NCBI GenBank assembly: GCA_963921825.1
Contig: OY997590.1
Span: 44,905,039-44,969,038, forward strand
DNA length: 64,000 nt
Source of the DNA: Erodium maritimum
Lineage: Eukaryota; Streptophyta; Magnoliopsida; Geraniales; Geraniaceae
Reading direction: 5' to 3'
The first letter of the stretch is position 1; the number at the start of each line of letters is the position of its first letter. The position numbers were made by a program, and so were the translations under genes. Below, in pieces: positions 24,085 to 36,700 of this stretch. Under the pieces are notes generated by a model. The model was not told where the DNA came from, did not search any database, and saw only the letters and a list, made by a program, of their open reading frames with translations.

Positions 24085-26578
24085 GAACATTAGGTTTGAT
24101 CTGAAAATTTGGCATGATGGGCGGCTGCTTTATACAGAGAAGAAAAGGGCTTTTGTTCTTGAAGAATGGATGGCACCATTTTCAGCCGAGAGAGAGAAAC
24201 AAAGGGGAACAAGGCTGCTTCTTTATTCTCTTGTGAGGTGCTACAGAGTTCGAGAAGAAGAGTGATTTGTTCACCTCTAAATTTGTGGCTGTGAAACCAA
24301 ATACAACAAGTCAAAGCTCCATTTGTTGTCTTCTTGGTGATTCGGCAGTAAAAGGAAAAGGTATAGATGTTCCTTTTTCAATTATTACTTGGCCTTGACC
24401 TATTAGTGGGGTATTTGTTGAATTATGGTGGCTTTGATGTAAACATAGAGAAGCAGTAATTATGGTGGACATATTAGTTGGGTATTTGTTGAATTATGGT
24501 GGCTTTGACGTATCAATAGAGAAGCAATAATTATGGTGGGTTTTTGCTGTTTTTTTTTTTTTGATAAAGTTTACACTAGCTAAGGGTTTTCTTTGATTAT
24601 TTATCGGTAACAAAAGATTAGGTATTTTCTTTTGTGGATTGCCGTTGTGGATCGAGAAATAGGGATTAGGTTTTGTAATTCGTGAAAATCCGAAAATCGT
24701 AGTTAGAAACCTTAAATTCGGAATTAGAACGCCCGGACATCGGAAATTGATTCCGCCAATTGCGTTGGAACACGTAAATTTAATAAGGAATTTTAGAAAC
24801 AAAAATGGACATTTGTGGAGCCCCGAGGGACATTTACAAAACCCGGGCAGATTCGCCATGTCGGGCGAATCGGGCCTTTACGGGTCCCTTATCGACAATG
24901 TCGAGTATTTGGGGAGTTTGGGAGTGATCGACATTGTCGGGGTTAAGTTTGGACATCAAGCTTAATGATTTTCAGTTTATTCCTGCGAGTGGTTAAGTGC
25001 CTTTAATTTGTGTTCTTTTAGATCGTGCCACGGACCGAGGCAAGGGAAAGCTGGGTGAGTGACTGAGATCATCACCGGAGCTCGTTGGTTGGCTTTTGGA
25101 GAACACGCACGAGGAAGGGAAAATTAGCCGGATCTCGGCCCTGACTAGGGAAAGTTAACAGTAGAAATGCATGTGACACTGGGGTGTCGTGGGTTAAGTA
25201 GGTTTATCGAATGTTAGAAAGGCATGATACGGGAACGTAGCGAATATTGGAAATGCATGTGACACTTAGTAGTGTCGTAGGAGCAGAGAACTTAGCGTTA
25301 TTAGGAGTACTGGAGGCATATGACTATGCCCGGAGGTTGATTGTGAAACTGTTGATATTAGGATTGTTGGAGGCATTGGTTATGCCAGATGTTGTTTGTG
25401 TATTTGTGTCTTGGGTGGCCATGAGAGCCCGTACTTTACTGTTGTGTCTTGGGTGGCCATGAGAGCCCGTGTTTTACCGTTGTGTCTTGGGTGGCCATGA
25501 GAGCCCGTGTTTTACTGTTGGTGTCTTGGGTGGCCGTGAGTGCCCGTGGGGTTGTCGAACCCGTGTCTTTTCTGTTGGTATGTCTTGGGAGGCCGTGAAT
25601 GTCTGTGGGGTTGTTGAACCCGTGTTTTTACTGTTGGTGTCTTGGGTGGCCATGAGTGCCCGTGGGGTTGTTGAACTCGTGTCTTTGTTGTTGGTGTGTC
25701 TTGGGAGGCCGTGAGCGCCTATGGGGTTGTTGAGCCCATGAGGTACTGTTGGTGATTTTGAGTGGCTGTGAGTGCCCGTGGGGTTGTTGAGCCCGTGAGT
25801 TACTGTCGGTGGTTTTGAGAGGCCGTGAGTGCCCGTAGGGTTGTTGAGCCCGTGAGTTACTGTTGGTGTATCTTGGGAGGCCGTGAGTGCCTGTGAGGTT
25901 GTTGAGTCCGTGTTTTACGGTTGGTGTCTCGTGTGACCATGAGTGCTTGTGGAGTGTTGAACCTGTGTTGTTGTTGTTTGTTGAATTGCTTGTGATTGTG
26001 ATTGTGGTTACCTGAGGTTGGGGGCCCGCTTCATGAAACGGGGGTCCACGAGCACACACGTCTGCATGTTCAGACGGGGTAGGGGGCCCGCCCGACAACA
26101 AAGGGGTCATGGCCGCGCGTGTGTGGTTTGGGGTTGTGAGTATGATAGGTCGACAGCCTGATCCGACTTTGTGTCGATGAATTGCGATAGGTCGACAGCC
26201 TGATCCGACTTTGTGTCGATGAATTGCGATAGGTCGACAGCCTGATCCGACTTTGTGTCGAGGAATTGCGATAGGTCGACCGCCTGAGCTGATTGAGATT
26301 GGTAAAGGGCGTGAGGGAGGTTACTGAGCAGCTGGTTTGCGATCCTTTGTGATCTTGTTTGGTGTTGCGTGGCTTTGAGTCGTGTCCTTGGAGGAGGTCG
26401 TCGATAGTTGTGTCGGGTTTACATTACGAGTCCGAGTGTTGAGTCTGTTGAGGAAGGTAACGGGTTGTGTGTCAGTTGAGTACTTGAGTTTGGGGATTGT
26501 ATTCCCGGTGTTGGGTTTGGTTTTGATGTTACCGACATTGTCTGCTAAGTATGCCGTAATCAGTCTGTTATCCGTGGT

Positions 26579-26596
26579 GGTGAGCGAACGCTCACC
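26579..26596 (+). promoter_or_regulatory. Conserved LTR hairpin followed by pyrimidine-rich CTACAG motif
   Basis: GGTGAGCGAACGCTCACC can form a 7-8 bp stem with a tiny loop, followed by CCCTAGCTGC, then TTTTCCTACAG and GTAC, which looks like a 3' splice site. The same module is present at 20513-20530, 28676-28693, 37638-37655, 43295-43312, 58464-58481, 61683-61700 and 63924-63941. It is replaced by another sequence in the LTR at 53293-56494. The role is unknown; packaging/dimerisation, splicing or RNA 3'-end formation are possible. Confidence 0.7.
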
Positions 26597-26871
26597 CCTA
26601 GCTGCTTTTCCTACAGGTACCGGTCGTAGGTTGGACTAGGTGAGTTTCTGAAGCTTGAAGAGCTAGGAGCGGGATTCTGGGTTTTACTTTTGAGTATAGT
26701 GACGGATACCTTGTTTTGTCCACTTGTTGGGACTTATTTTGAGTTGTAATATTTATTTTGATTAACTAAATGGTAATTTTAAAGTGTTTATTCAAAACAG
26801 GTTTCAATTGTTTTATGATTTTAAATGTTCGCGTCCCGAGTTTGGTTTACTAAAATTGGGGTGTGACAACT

Positions 26872-26883
26872 TGGTATCAGAGC
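26872..26883 (+). promoter_or_regulatory. Primer-binding site of element A
   Basis: TGGTATCAGAGC three bases after the LTR end; complementary to initiator Met-tRNA. Confidence 0.92.
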
Positions 26884-28400
26884 TCGAGGTTTCACACCTC
26901 GGACTGTATGTCAATTAGGTGGGGAGAGTCGAGTCAGTTAAGTCCCGTCGTACGTTGGGTACGCAAGTCGGAACCCGTGTGTAGACCCGTAGTGGTTTGA
27001 GTCCTGTTTGTGATTGTACGTATGTGCAGTGTTTGATTGCTGGTGTGCTGATTGTTTGTTGCTGTATGAAACGTTTTTTTTAGCTGTCGCGACTCGACGC
27101 AGGAGCTCCTGTAGTCAAACGCGACGATGCTGATATCTAGTCGGTACAACGTAGTTCGGGGACGCCTGGACCGGGTTGTAACCGCCTGATGTCAAGAAAT
27201 GAGGTTTTTAATGGAGTGGAGAAAGTTTTAAAAAAAAATTGGTTGTTCCAGTGGACGCGTTTTAAAATTTGATTGGCCCTGAGGGCGTGTTTGATTTTGA
27301 TTGGCCCGGTGGGCGTGTTTGATTTTGATTGGCCCTGAGGGCGTGTTTGATTTTGATTGGCCCTGAGGGCGTGTTTGATCTTGATTGGCCCGGTGGGCGT
27401 GTTTTGATGTTGGTTGGCCCGGTGGGCGTGGTTCGGTGTTGGTTGGCCCGGTGGGCGAGTGTTGTTGTGTTGTTGTTTGGCCATGTCGGCTTGTGTTTTG
27501 GTTGAGGTTGAATGACTTGATTGGTCTGTGAGTCGTGGCGCGTGTGTTTGCTGAATTGGTAGTCAAGCGTGTGAGTCGTTTAAGGCTAATTTTAGGGTTG
27601 AAACGGGTTAAGATTCGAGTTGGAACCGAGTTTGGAAAACAGGTCTGCGCGAGCGTCACGGATCCTGTCACGGATCCGTGACGGACCAGAGCAATTTGGC
27701 GAATTTTATGTCTTTGTCACGGCACCGTGACCCCAACCGTGATGGGGTCTGTCACGGGTCCGTGACCCCTGTCTTTTTCACCGTCTTGTTTACGCAGTTT
27801 TCGTGTTGTGGCTGCGTGACTGGGTTCACGTTTGCACGGTTGAGTGTTGGTTTGGGTGGCTGTGTTCACAGTTGGGTTGGTTGTTGAGGGCGTAAGTTCA
27901 GGGTTAAAGGATGAGGTCTTGGGTTCGAGACTCATCAATAACCTACGGTAATGATACAGCGGGGTTAGGGTTGGCGCACTACGGCGCCACACCAACTAGG
28001 TTTCCCCTTATGTGTTCGGATTATTGGGGTATTGATAGTGTGAGCAATAATATATGCTTAGTTGAGAATATAATCCCTGTTTCGAGGTTTATCTTACTTG
28101 AGCGAGTACTTGAGGTGTTGATAGCGTGAGCAGTGTGACGTTTGGCATCCGGTTTTAAGGTAGTGGTTTGCCCTGGTTAGATCGGTAAGTCTTTAGTGCG
28201 TTACTAGTATGCCATAATCGAATGGGTGTCCGTGGAGGTGAGCATAACGCTCATCCCCTTTACTACTTTTCCCGCAAGGGACGAGTAGCGAACACTGGTT
28301 TGGTTGCGGAAAGTTATAAGTAAACGCATAGAGGACCGGGTGAGGGTTTGTGCTAGACTTCACCAGAGTAACTAATGGAGTGGTTTTTCGGTCTCTAAGC
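26884..28400 (+). other. Untranslated leader of element A
   Basis: No ORF typical of gag. It holds about seven copies of a 28-bp repeat (GATTGGCCCTGAGGGCGTGT core, 27265-27475), the perfect 16-bp palindrome GTCACGGATCCGTGAC at 27667-27682 with related palindromes nearby, and a B-box-like GGGTTCGAGACTC near 27930. At about 28236-28252 there is a diverged copy of the LTR hairpin module (GGTGAGC...GCTCATCCCC). The leader of the 51.8-58.8 kb composite is homologous and leads into a gag start. Confidence 0.65.
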
Positions 28401-31400
28401 TGTCACGCCCCAATTTCAGCGAACCGAACTCGGGACGCGAACATTTAAAAAGTTACAATACTTGAAACCTGTTTTCATTAAATTACTTTAAAAGCCAGTT
28501 TAGTTCCACAAAATAATAATATTTACATCTCAAGAAAAAATTAGTCCCACACTTGGACAAAACGAGGTACACGTCACTAGACTCAAAACCCCCATCAACC
28601 CGCTTCAAGCTCTTCAAGCTTTAGAAGCTCACCTAGTCCAGACTGCGAACGATACCTGTAGGAAAAGCAGCTAGGGGTGAGCGTTCGCTCACCACCACAG
28701 ATAACAGACTGACTACGGCATAATTAGCAGAATAAGCCGGTGACACCAACGACTCAAAAGACACACACATGACCAAATACTTTCCTCAACTGACTCAACA
28801 CTCGGACACGTGATGTAGACCCCACACTACGATTGATGACCTCCTCCAAGACACGACTGACAACCACACAATACCAAACAAGATCACAAAGGATCGCAAA
28901 CCGGCTGCTCAGTAACCAATCTCTGTATCTCGCCCTTTCCGATCCCAGTCGGTACAGGCGGTCGACCTGTCGCGCAACTTCTCCCGATCCCAGTCGGGAG
29001 GCTAACCCACAACCTCTCCGCTTCACCCAATCCCAGTCGGGTGGTTAGCCACACCCGCGCGTCCTTCCCCCGATCCCAGTCGGGGAGCTAGCCCACAACC
29101 TCTCCGCTTCTCCCGATCCCAGTCGGGAGGCTAGCTACACCACACAACCTCCACCAGTATCCAATAACCAATCACAATCACAAACAAGTTCAAACAGACA
29201 GTAACGACACCGGTGACAACTCCACAGGCACTCAAGGCCAACAAGACACCAACAACCAAACACAGGTTCAACAACCCTACGGGCCCTCATGGCCACCCAA
29301 GACACCAACGGTAAAGTACGGGTTCACAACCCCACGGGCACTCACGGCCACCCAAAACATCGAAACGACAATACGGGCTCTCATGGCCACCCAAGACTCA
29401 GCAATAAATAACACGGGCTCTCAAGGCCACCCAAACTCGACAATAAATAACACGGGCTCTCAAGGCCACCCAACTCAACGATAAAAACACGGGCTCTCGA
29501 GGCCACCCAAACTCAACAACAAATAACGCACAACAACCTCCAGCATAAACGATGCCTTCAACAGTCCTAAGATCACTAGTTTCACAAACAACCTCCGGGC
29601 ATGGTCATATGCCTCCAGCAGTCCTACTATCAACAGTTTCACAATCAACCTCTGGGCATGGTCATATGCCTCCAATAATTCAATTATCGCTAAGTTCTCT
29701 GCTCCTACGACACTACTAAGTGTCACATGCTTTTCCAATTATCGCTACAATCCCGTATCATGCTTTTCTAGTATTCGATAACCTAGATAACCCACGACAC
29801 CCTAGTGCCACATGCAATTCTACGGTTAACTTTCCCTAGTCAGGGCCGAGATCCGGCAACTTTTCCCTACCTCACGACGATACCGTAGCAGCGTCTCCTA
29901 GCTGCTGACGACCGGGCCAACGCCGCCTTCCAGGGCGAAGTCCGCGTCTAGGTCTGACTCCGGTCTCCTCTTCGATCGAAGCCGGAACTCTAATTTAATA
30001 TGAAAGCCACAAATTAGAACGGTACCGATGTTAAATTAGTGGTTACGGTTTATCCAAATTAAAACCGATAGTTTTCCTTTAAACTCAGACGGGCTAAAAG
30101 CGGGGTTACGACGAATCGGGTTCGAGTACTCGAGCCCCGAGCACAAAACCCAGTGCATGGATTTCGAGACACGGTTCCAAGGCACCGATTCCGCGTTCCG
30201 CTGTTAAACCCATCCTAAGTCCGTTTCAACAGCCCGATTAAATCGTTCCACGCCCAACAGATCAAGGTCCATTTTAAATCAAATCTGATTGTTCCTTTTA
30301 ATTCCTTTTTAAAACCAAAGTCGTTTTAGTTCATTTTCCTAACAAATTTGTTTCTCAAAACTCCTCGATTCAAAACCGTTATTAAAACCAAATTGATTTT
30401 AATTCCTTTTTATTTTAAAACTGAACTTCCTTTTTGATTTAAAACATTTTCATTTTCAAATATTTTTGCTTCCAACCAGTTCAGATCCAAAAATAGATTT
30501 CGTTCTATCTTTCTTTGATTTTTCTGTCTCAACCAAACCGATCCGGAACGACTCGGGAACAACCAAAACAAAAGAGAGGAAAACGAATTTGGTTCGGCCG
30601 GCCATCGGCGGAGACACCGCCGGCGACCTAAAGCCTCAAGGGCTCGAAACTCTCATCGTGGGGAACGGTGATGGGGACGGGTGTGGTGCGATGGACCACA
30701 GTGACCCTCCATCGCCACAGATCTGGACGATGCGGTTTTGTCCCAGATCTGGCGAGTTCGCTGGCGAGTCCGCGTGCACGGCGACGACGAAGCGTCCGGC
30801 CACACGCTAGAGAAGGAGGCTCGAGGGGAGGTAGAAGTGCTCAAGGGAGCTCGGGCATGAGGACGCCGGCGAGCTCGGGTGTGAGGACGCCGGCGAGCTC
30901 GGCTGAACCGCCGGTTGTTTAGAACCGAGAGAGAGATCTCGGGATTGGAGACGGAGGAGACGGCGGCTGTCTGGGTTCGAGGGGGAGGAGGTCCGGAGCT
31001 CGGGACGACGGCGACCGGAGGTGGTGGTGGCCGGAAACGGATCTGCGAGTAAGATGAAGGAGGAGGGCTCGGTGATGGCGCCGTGGCTGGACGGAGGCTC
31101 GACGGGTTCGGCTGCACAGCGATGGGGGAAAAGATGAACGCCGGCGGCCTTTTGGGGTTCAACTGAGACGGGAATGAGAGGGAGGTGGACGTGACCGGAG
31201 CTTGAGGGAGGGTCGCCGGAGTGGATGAAGATGGGAGAGAGAGAGGCGGGTGGATCGGGAACCAGAGGAAAAGAGGAGGGAGGCTGCGAAAATTAGGGTT
31301 CAAACCCTAATTTTTGACCTTTATACCCAAGCCCTCAACTGGCTTGGGCCTCTGATCGGGCCAGCCGGGATTGGGCCTCCGCGCTGGGCCTGGTCCGAGC

Positions 31401-31512
31401 CTGAACCTTTTTTTTTGACTTTTATTTTTGACCCATTTGTTGACAAAAACTTACCTCCAAGATTCGAATTTCAGTTTACTATTCTTTTAAAAAAGAAGAA
31501 GTGGGTTTTACA
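28401..31512 (-). repeat. C-type LTR inside element A
   Basis: A 3112-bp LTR in reverse orientation: TGTAAAACCC (31512) to GGGGCGTGACA (28401). Its 3' half matches the other LTRs, but its 5' half is of the kind also seen at 53293-55080. No internal region or second LTR is present. The flanks (TAAGC left, AATTT right) are not a duplication, so it is not a simple solo LTR. The conserved hairpin is at 28676-28693. Confidence 0.8.
31316..31328 (-). promoter_or_regulatory. TATA box of the C-type LTR
   Basis: On the minus strand GGGTATAAAGGTC, followed by a leader containing AGGGTTTGAACCCT, as in the related LTR at 53479. Confidence 0.5.
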
Positions 31513-33728
31513 AATTTGGGCGTTAGTTTTATTGGATACCGGGGTGTCACACTCGTTGGTTTCGTCGAGTTGTGCTGAGAGGTTGGGGCTGAGTTTAGAG
31601 CCGTTGAGTCCACCCCATGCGTGGGGATACGCCGGTTGGGGGTGGTGTGGTGGTGACTAGGGTCTTTCGTGCCTGCGGAGTTAGAGAAGCGAACCGATAC
31701 AGGAGGTTCGAGAGAGGGCTCAAGAGCCCTGATGCTGGAGCGATTCCTCACCCCGATGATCGGGTGTGTTCGGAGTTGGTGGGCACGACGACAGTAGTGG
31801 AGCGAGGTCTTAGAGAGACTGCGAGGATCCGTGAGGATCGGCGGCGACTGAGCTTGTGTGTGTATCCGTGGGAAGGATACTTACGAAATGACAACCTTTA
31901 AACGTAATCTTGGGAATGGATTGGCTGGCAAAGTGCCGAGCCAATACCGACGGTTGTTGGCGACGAGTGACGGTGCCAACAGGAAACACAAAGGGTTCGT
32001 GTATGCTGGGCAGTAGGAGCGGAGTTCTCTTGTCGACTTGTCCGCAGTAAAGGAAGTATCGGCCGTGCAGAGCCAAGAGTTGCCGCGAGAGGCGTGCGAG
32101 TTCCACGAGGTCTTCCCTGGGGAGTTGAGCGGGTTGCCACCGATTCGTGAGGTGGAGTTCGGGATTGACCAGGTGCCGGGAACGGCATCGATATCGATGG
32201 CGCCGTACTGGTTCGCGCCAGCCGAGTTGACCAAGCTGGAGAGTCAGCTCGAGGAACTTCGGGAGAAGGGGTTTATTCGTCCGAGCACATCGCCTTGGGG
32301 AGCGCCAGCACTCTTCGTGAAGAAGAAGAGTGGAGGGCTTTAGATGTGTATGGACTACCTGAAACTGAACCGGGTTACGATGAACAACCGATACCCGATG
32401 CAGAGAATTGACAACTTGTTCGACCAGTTGAGAGGGTCGACATGTTTCTCGAAGATCGATCTATGATCCGGATATTACCAGTTGCGAGTCCGAGAGGGGG
32501 GCGTCGCAAAGACTGCATTCCGGATACGCTATGGGCATTACGAGTTCTTGGCGATGCCTTTGGACTGACGAGCGCACCTACAGCGTTCATGGATCTGATG
32601 AACAGTATAATCCGGCCGTTCTTAGATCAGTTTGTGGTGGTGTTTGTAGACGACATCGTGATCTGCTCGCAGAACGAGGCGGCGCATGAGGAACACCTAA
32701 GGGGTTTTCTGACCCTGTTGCGCACGCATCAGCCATACGCTAACCTGGAGAAGTGCGAGTTTTGGCTCGCCGAGGTGAGAGTCCTCAGTCACGTTGGGTC
32801 CCGTGACGGTAGATTGGTCGATCCGGCGGAGATCGACGCGGTTGTGAAGTGGGCGCGGCCCACGAGCGTTTTCAAGATCCGCAGCTTCTGGGGGCTGGCA
32901 GGATGTTATCGGCGGTTGGCCATGTACTTATTGGTGGCTCAGCTCACCCGGCTTGGCCGAGGGATAGAAGCACGATCAGTGGATGTCGAGACGACAGAGA
33001 TCCGGGAGCGAGTAGCTGGCGGTGTTGACGCCGAGGGCTGGGATCGTCGTGCTATTAGGGAGTTACGGTATCGCGGAAGTTTGTTCATGCTGCGTAACGG
33101 TGGAGGCGACGAGCTGTGAGAGTCGCAACATTCACGTCTGACAGTGCACGATGGTTTTCGTGAGCGGTTAGCCGAGTTCGCCTACAACAACAGCTTTTAG
33201 GCCAGTATCATGATGGCACCGTTCGGAACGTTGTATGGTAGGCCGTGTCGATCGCCCGTGTGCTGGGCAGAAGTGAGGAATAAGAGTTTACTGGGTCTAG
33301 AACTAGACCGAGAGACAGCTGAGTCGGTCGTGCCGAAGCATGAGTGGTTGAAGACCGCGCAGAGTCAGCAGGAGCTATGCTGACAAACGGCGCCGACCTC
33401 TCGAGTCAGCAGTCGGTGGTCTTGTATCCCTAGAGATGAGTCCGAAGGGTGGACTGGTGTGTTTCAACCGCGGCGGAGGCGGGTTAGCCCCGCGGTGTAT
33501 CGGGCTTTTCGAGGGCTTGAGTACGTCCTTGAGTGGACGGATGTCGAGGTAACGGGTGATGTCCCGTATAAGGAGAAACCGATGTGGGAAAGGGATCCAC
33601 GAGAGCAGGTCCTGCGCGGAAGGGTTATCCACTTAGAACTGGTGTTGTGGCAACACCACGAGGCCGAGTCGACTTGGGAACGCGAGGACGAGGTTCGCGC
33701 GAAGTACCCCGACCCGTTCGATTCCTGA
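31513..33728 (+). pseudogene. Element A pol remnant: protease, RT, partial integrase, chromodomain
   Basis: The protease motif [20 protein letters not shown] follows the C-type LTR. RT is present ([15 protein letters not shown], then [10 protein letters not shown] with the FVDD catalytic box) with in-frame stops at about 32341 and 32464. Straight after the RT connection (GCYRR) the frame enters the linker MYLLVAQ, so RNase H has been deleted. The integrase zinc region (SRLTVH) runs into RERLAEFAYNN, so the DDE core is missing. A chromodomain (33459-33728) ends the reading. Compared with element B these are clean domain deletions, not random decay alone. Confidence 0.8.
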
Positions 33729-33762
33729 AGTGCGTTGTTTGAAATTTCACGGACGAAATTCC

Positions 33763-33778
33763 TTTAAGGGGGATAGAT
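33763..33778 (+). promoter_or_regulatory. Polypurine tract of element A
   Basis: TTTAAGGGGGATAGAT directly before the 3' LTR start TGTAATAACC. Confidence 0.88.
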
Positions 33779-36700
33779 TGTAATAACCACTCCCGGTCAA
33801 CGCTAGTCAAATCTGCGAAAAACGGGAAAATTTTAAAAAAATTCAGCAGACACTTGATTGAACCTAAATCTGACCCCGAGGGTCATACCGGACTTAAGTT
33901 GACACCGATATCGACCAAAGTGAGTTTCGGGGGACTCAAGGCAACTTTCTGACCAATTTGGAAAATGTTGACTTTTCGCTGGGAAAGTCAATCGAGCGAC
34001 GTTTTGGTCCATTCGAGGTCCGTTTTGGATCCAAAAAGCTTAGCCGTCGTTACGATTAGCTTAGTTGAGTCGTTTCCTTTCAAATGACTACTTTTGCGGA
34101 AAGGTCAAATCCGGGTCAAACGAGGTCAAATTAGGGGCTGTATCGGATAAATTTTGTTTGGGCTGAGTTATATGTGAGGTACAAATGGGCTCTTCGGGGT
34201 GGGGTCTTTATATGACCCGATGGAGAATGACGAGCAAGTGGAGTTTTTATGGCTTTATCGCCAAGGTGGAGATTGTTATTTGTTTTTGGCTCAAAATGCC
34301 ATGGCCCAAAGGCCCACGAGCTTGGCCCATTTGCCACCTCACTTAAGCCCATTCTTTACACTCTATATATATTAGAACATTAGGTTTGATCTGAAAATTT
34401 GGCATGATGGGCGGCTGCTTTATACAGAGAAGAAAAGGGCTTTTGTTCTTGAAGAATGGATGGCACCATTTTCAGCCGAGAGAGAGAAACAAAGGGGAAC
34501 AAGGCTGCTTCTTTATTCTCTTGTGAGGTGCTACAGAGTTCGAGAAGAAGAGTGATTTGTTCACCTCTAAATTTGTGGCTGTGAAACCAAATACAACAAG
34601 TCAAAGCTCCATTTGTTGTCTTCTTGGTGATTCGGCAGTAAAAGGAAAAGATGTAGATGTTCCTTTTTCAATTATTACTTGGCCTTGACCTATTAGTGGG
34701 GTATTTGTTGAATTATGGTGGCTTTGACGTAAAAATAGAGAAGCAGTAATTATGGTGGACATATTAGTTGGATATTTGTTTTCTTTTTGATCAGCAATTT
34801 TTGTATTTATTAGAAACCAAGTTTTCGAAAAGAAAACCATAGTCAAGGGATCGTCTCTCCAAAAACAATTACAAAAACCCACCCAACATATCCATTACCG
34901 GTTACTTGCTTGCTAAGCTACCCAACTAACCGTGAAATTAACAAAGAGAATAGGTAACTTGCACCCCAAGCTAACCCTAAAACGATGACTAAAACCCAAT
35001 CAATCCTCTAAAGCCCCCTTTCCACACCCAGGTGCAAGGCAAACTGGCCAAAAAGGACCCTTGACAGTACCCATGTTAAACCTTAGTAGTCCAACCTTTG
35101 CCAAAATGAAATGGGAACAGCAGAGTGAGCCCATCCTTGCAACATCAGAATTGTGTATAACAAGACCCTCCAACCACATCCGCAACAGAATTTCTCCCCA
35201 ATAGCAACCAGAATTATGGTAAAAACCACTTGTGAGACCAGAAAAGGCCCAATCCCCAAATGCAGAGTTTTGTCTGTCAAAAACTCAGCTGCATGACCAC
35301 TGCAACCAGCTCCTTCCTAGCCTTGAGAGGTTGGAAAGAACAACAGCAGCTACTACCTGTGAAAAAACACACACACACCGTAAAGTGTTCTAACACAGAC
35401 AACACCCTCACCTAAGACCTAAAACCCCACATAAAGGATCAAAAAGAAAAGAAAAGGCCACAGCAAGTGGCCAGGAACCCCCACTCCAAAATGCAGAAGA
35501 GTAAACACCCAATGACCCTCGAATTATGGTGGCTTTGACGTATCAATTGAGAAGCAATAATTATGGTGGGTTTTTGCTGGTTTTTTTTTTTATAAAGTTT
35601 ACACTAGCTAAGGGTTTTCTTTGATTATTTATCGGTAACAAAAGATTAGGTATTTTCTTTTGTGGATTACCGTTGTGGATCGAGAAATAGGGATTAGGTT
35701 TTGTAATTCGTGAAAATCCGAAAATCGTAGTTAGAAACCTTAAATACGGAATTAGAACGCTCGGACATCGGAAATTGATTCCGCCAACTGCGTTGAAACA
35801 CGTAAATTTAATAAGGAATTGTAGAAACAAAAATGGACATTTTTGGAGCCCCGAGGGACATTTACAAAATCCGGGCAGATTCGCCATGTAGGGCGAATCG
35901 GGCCTTTACGGGTCCCTTATCGACAATGTCGAGTATTTGGGGAGTTTGGGAGTGATCGACATTGTCGGGGTTAAGTTTGGGCATCAAGCTTAATGATTTT
36001 CAGTTTATTCCCGCGAGTGGTTAAGTGCCTTTAATTTGTGTTCTTTTAGATCGTGCCACGGACCGAGGCAAGGGAAAGCTGGGTGAGTGACTGAGATCAT
36101 CACCAGAGCTCGTTGGTTGGCTTTTGGAGAACACGCACGAGGTAGGGAAAAGTAGCCGGATCTCGGCCCTGACTAGGGAAAGTTAATAGTAGAAATGCAT
36201 GTGACACTGGGGTGTCGTGGGTTAAGTAGGTTTATCGAATGTTAGAAAGGCATGATACGGGAACGTAGCGAATATTGGAAATGCATGTGACACTTAGTAG
36301 TGTCGTAGGAGCAGAGAACTTAGCGTTATTAGGAGTACTGGAGGCATATGACCATGCCCGAAGGTTGATTGTGAAACTGTTGATATTAGGACTGTTGGAG
36401 GCATTGGTTATGCAAGAGGTTGTTTGTGTATTTGTGTCTTCGGTGGGTGGCCATGAGAGCCCGTACTTTACTGTTGTGTCTTGGGTGGCCATGAGAGCCC
36501 GTGTTTTACCGTTGTGTCTTGGGTGGCCATGAGAGCCCGTGTTTTACTGTTGGTGTCTTGGGTGGCCGTGAGTGCCCGTGGGGTTGTCGAACCCGTGTCT
36601 TTTCTGTTGGTGTGTCTTGGGAGGCCGTGAATGCCTGTGGGGTTGTTGAACCCGTGTTTTTACTGTTGGTGTCTTGGGTGGCCATGAGTGCCCGTGGGGT

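Larger units (their letters stand above)
23489..26868 (+). repeat. 5' LTR of element A
   Basis: 3380 bp, TGTAATAACC...GGGGTGTGACA. Its 5' half (about 23830-24580) differs from B-type LTRs and holds a TATA box; the 3' half is shared with B and C types. It contains a roughly 57-bp sub-repeat array (25405-25960) and three 42-bp repeats starting GATAGGTCGACAGCCTGATC at 26144, 26186 and 26228. Confidence 0.93.

Noticed and set aside
25628..27671. Antisense open frames of up to about 160 codons across LTR and leader repeats
   Set aside because: They are made of translated tandem repeats (THGHPR-like, GPIKIKHA-like), recur in all copies and have no domain or promoter.
27925..27945. tRNA gene or SINE suggested by GGGTTCGAGACTC
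   Set aside because: Only a B-box-like word is present. There is no cloverleaf or A box, and the surroundings fit the retroelement leader.
30653..31303. Pro/Ser/Arg-rich minus-strand frame in the C-type LTR
   Set aside because: GC-rich leader sequence with low-complexity translation. The equivalent stretch at 53500-54250 does not keep the same protein.
34771..35530. Target-site duplication for the 740-bp insert
   Set aside because: Sequences on the two sides (GATATTTGTT and GAATTATGG) are the original adjacent bases; nothing is duplicated.
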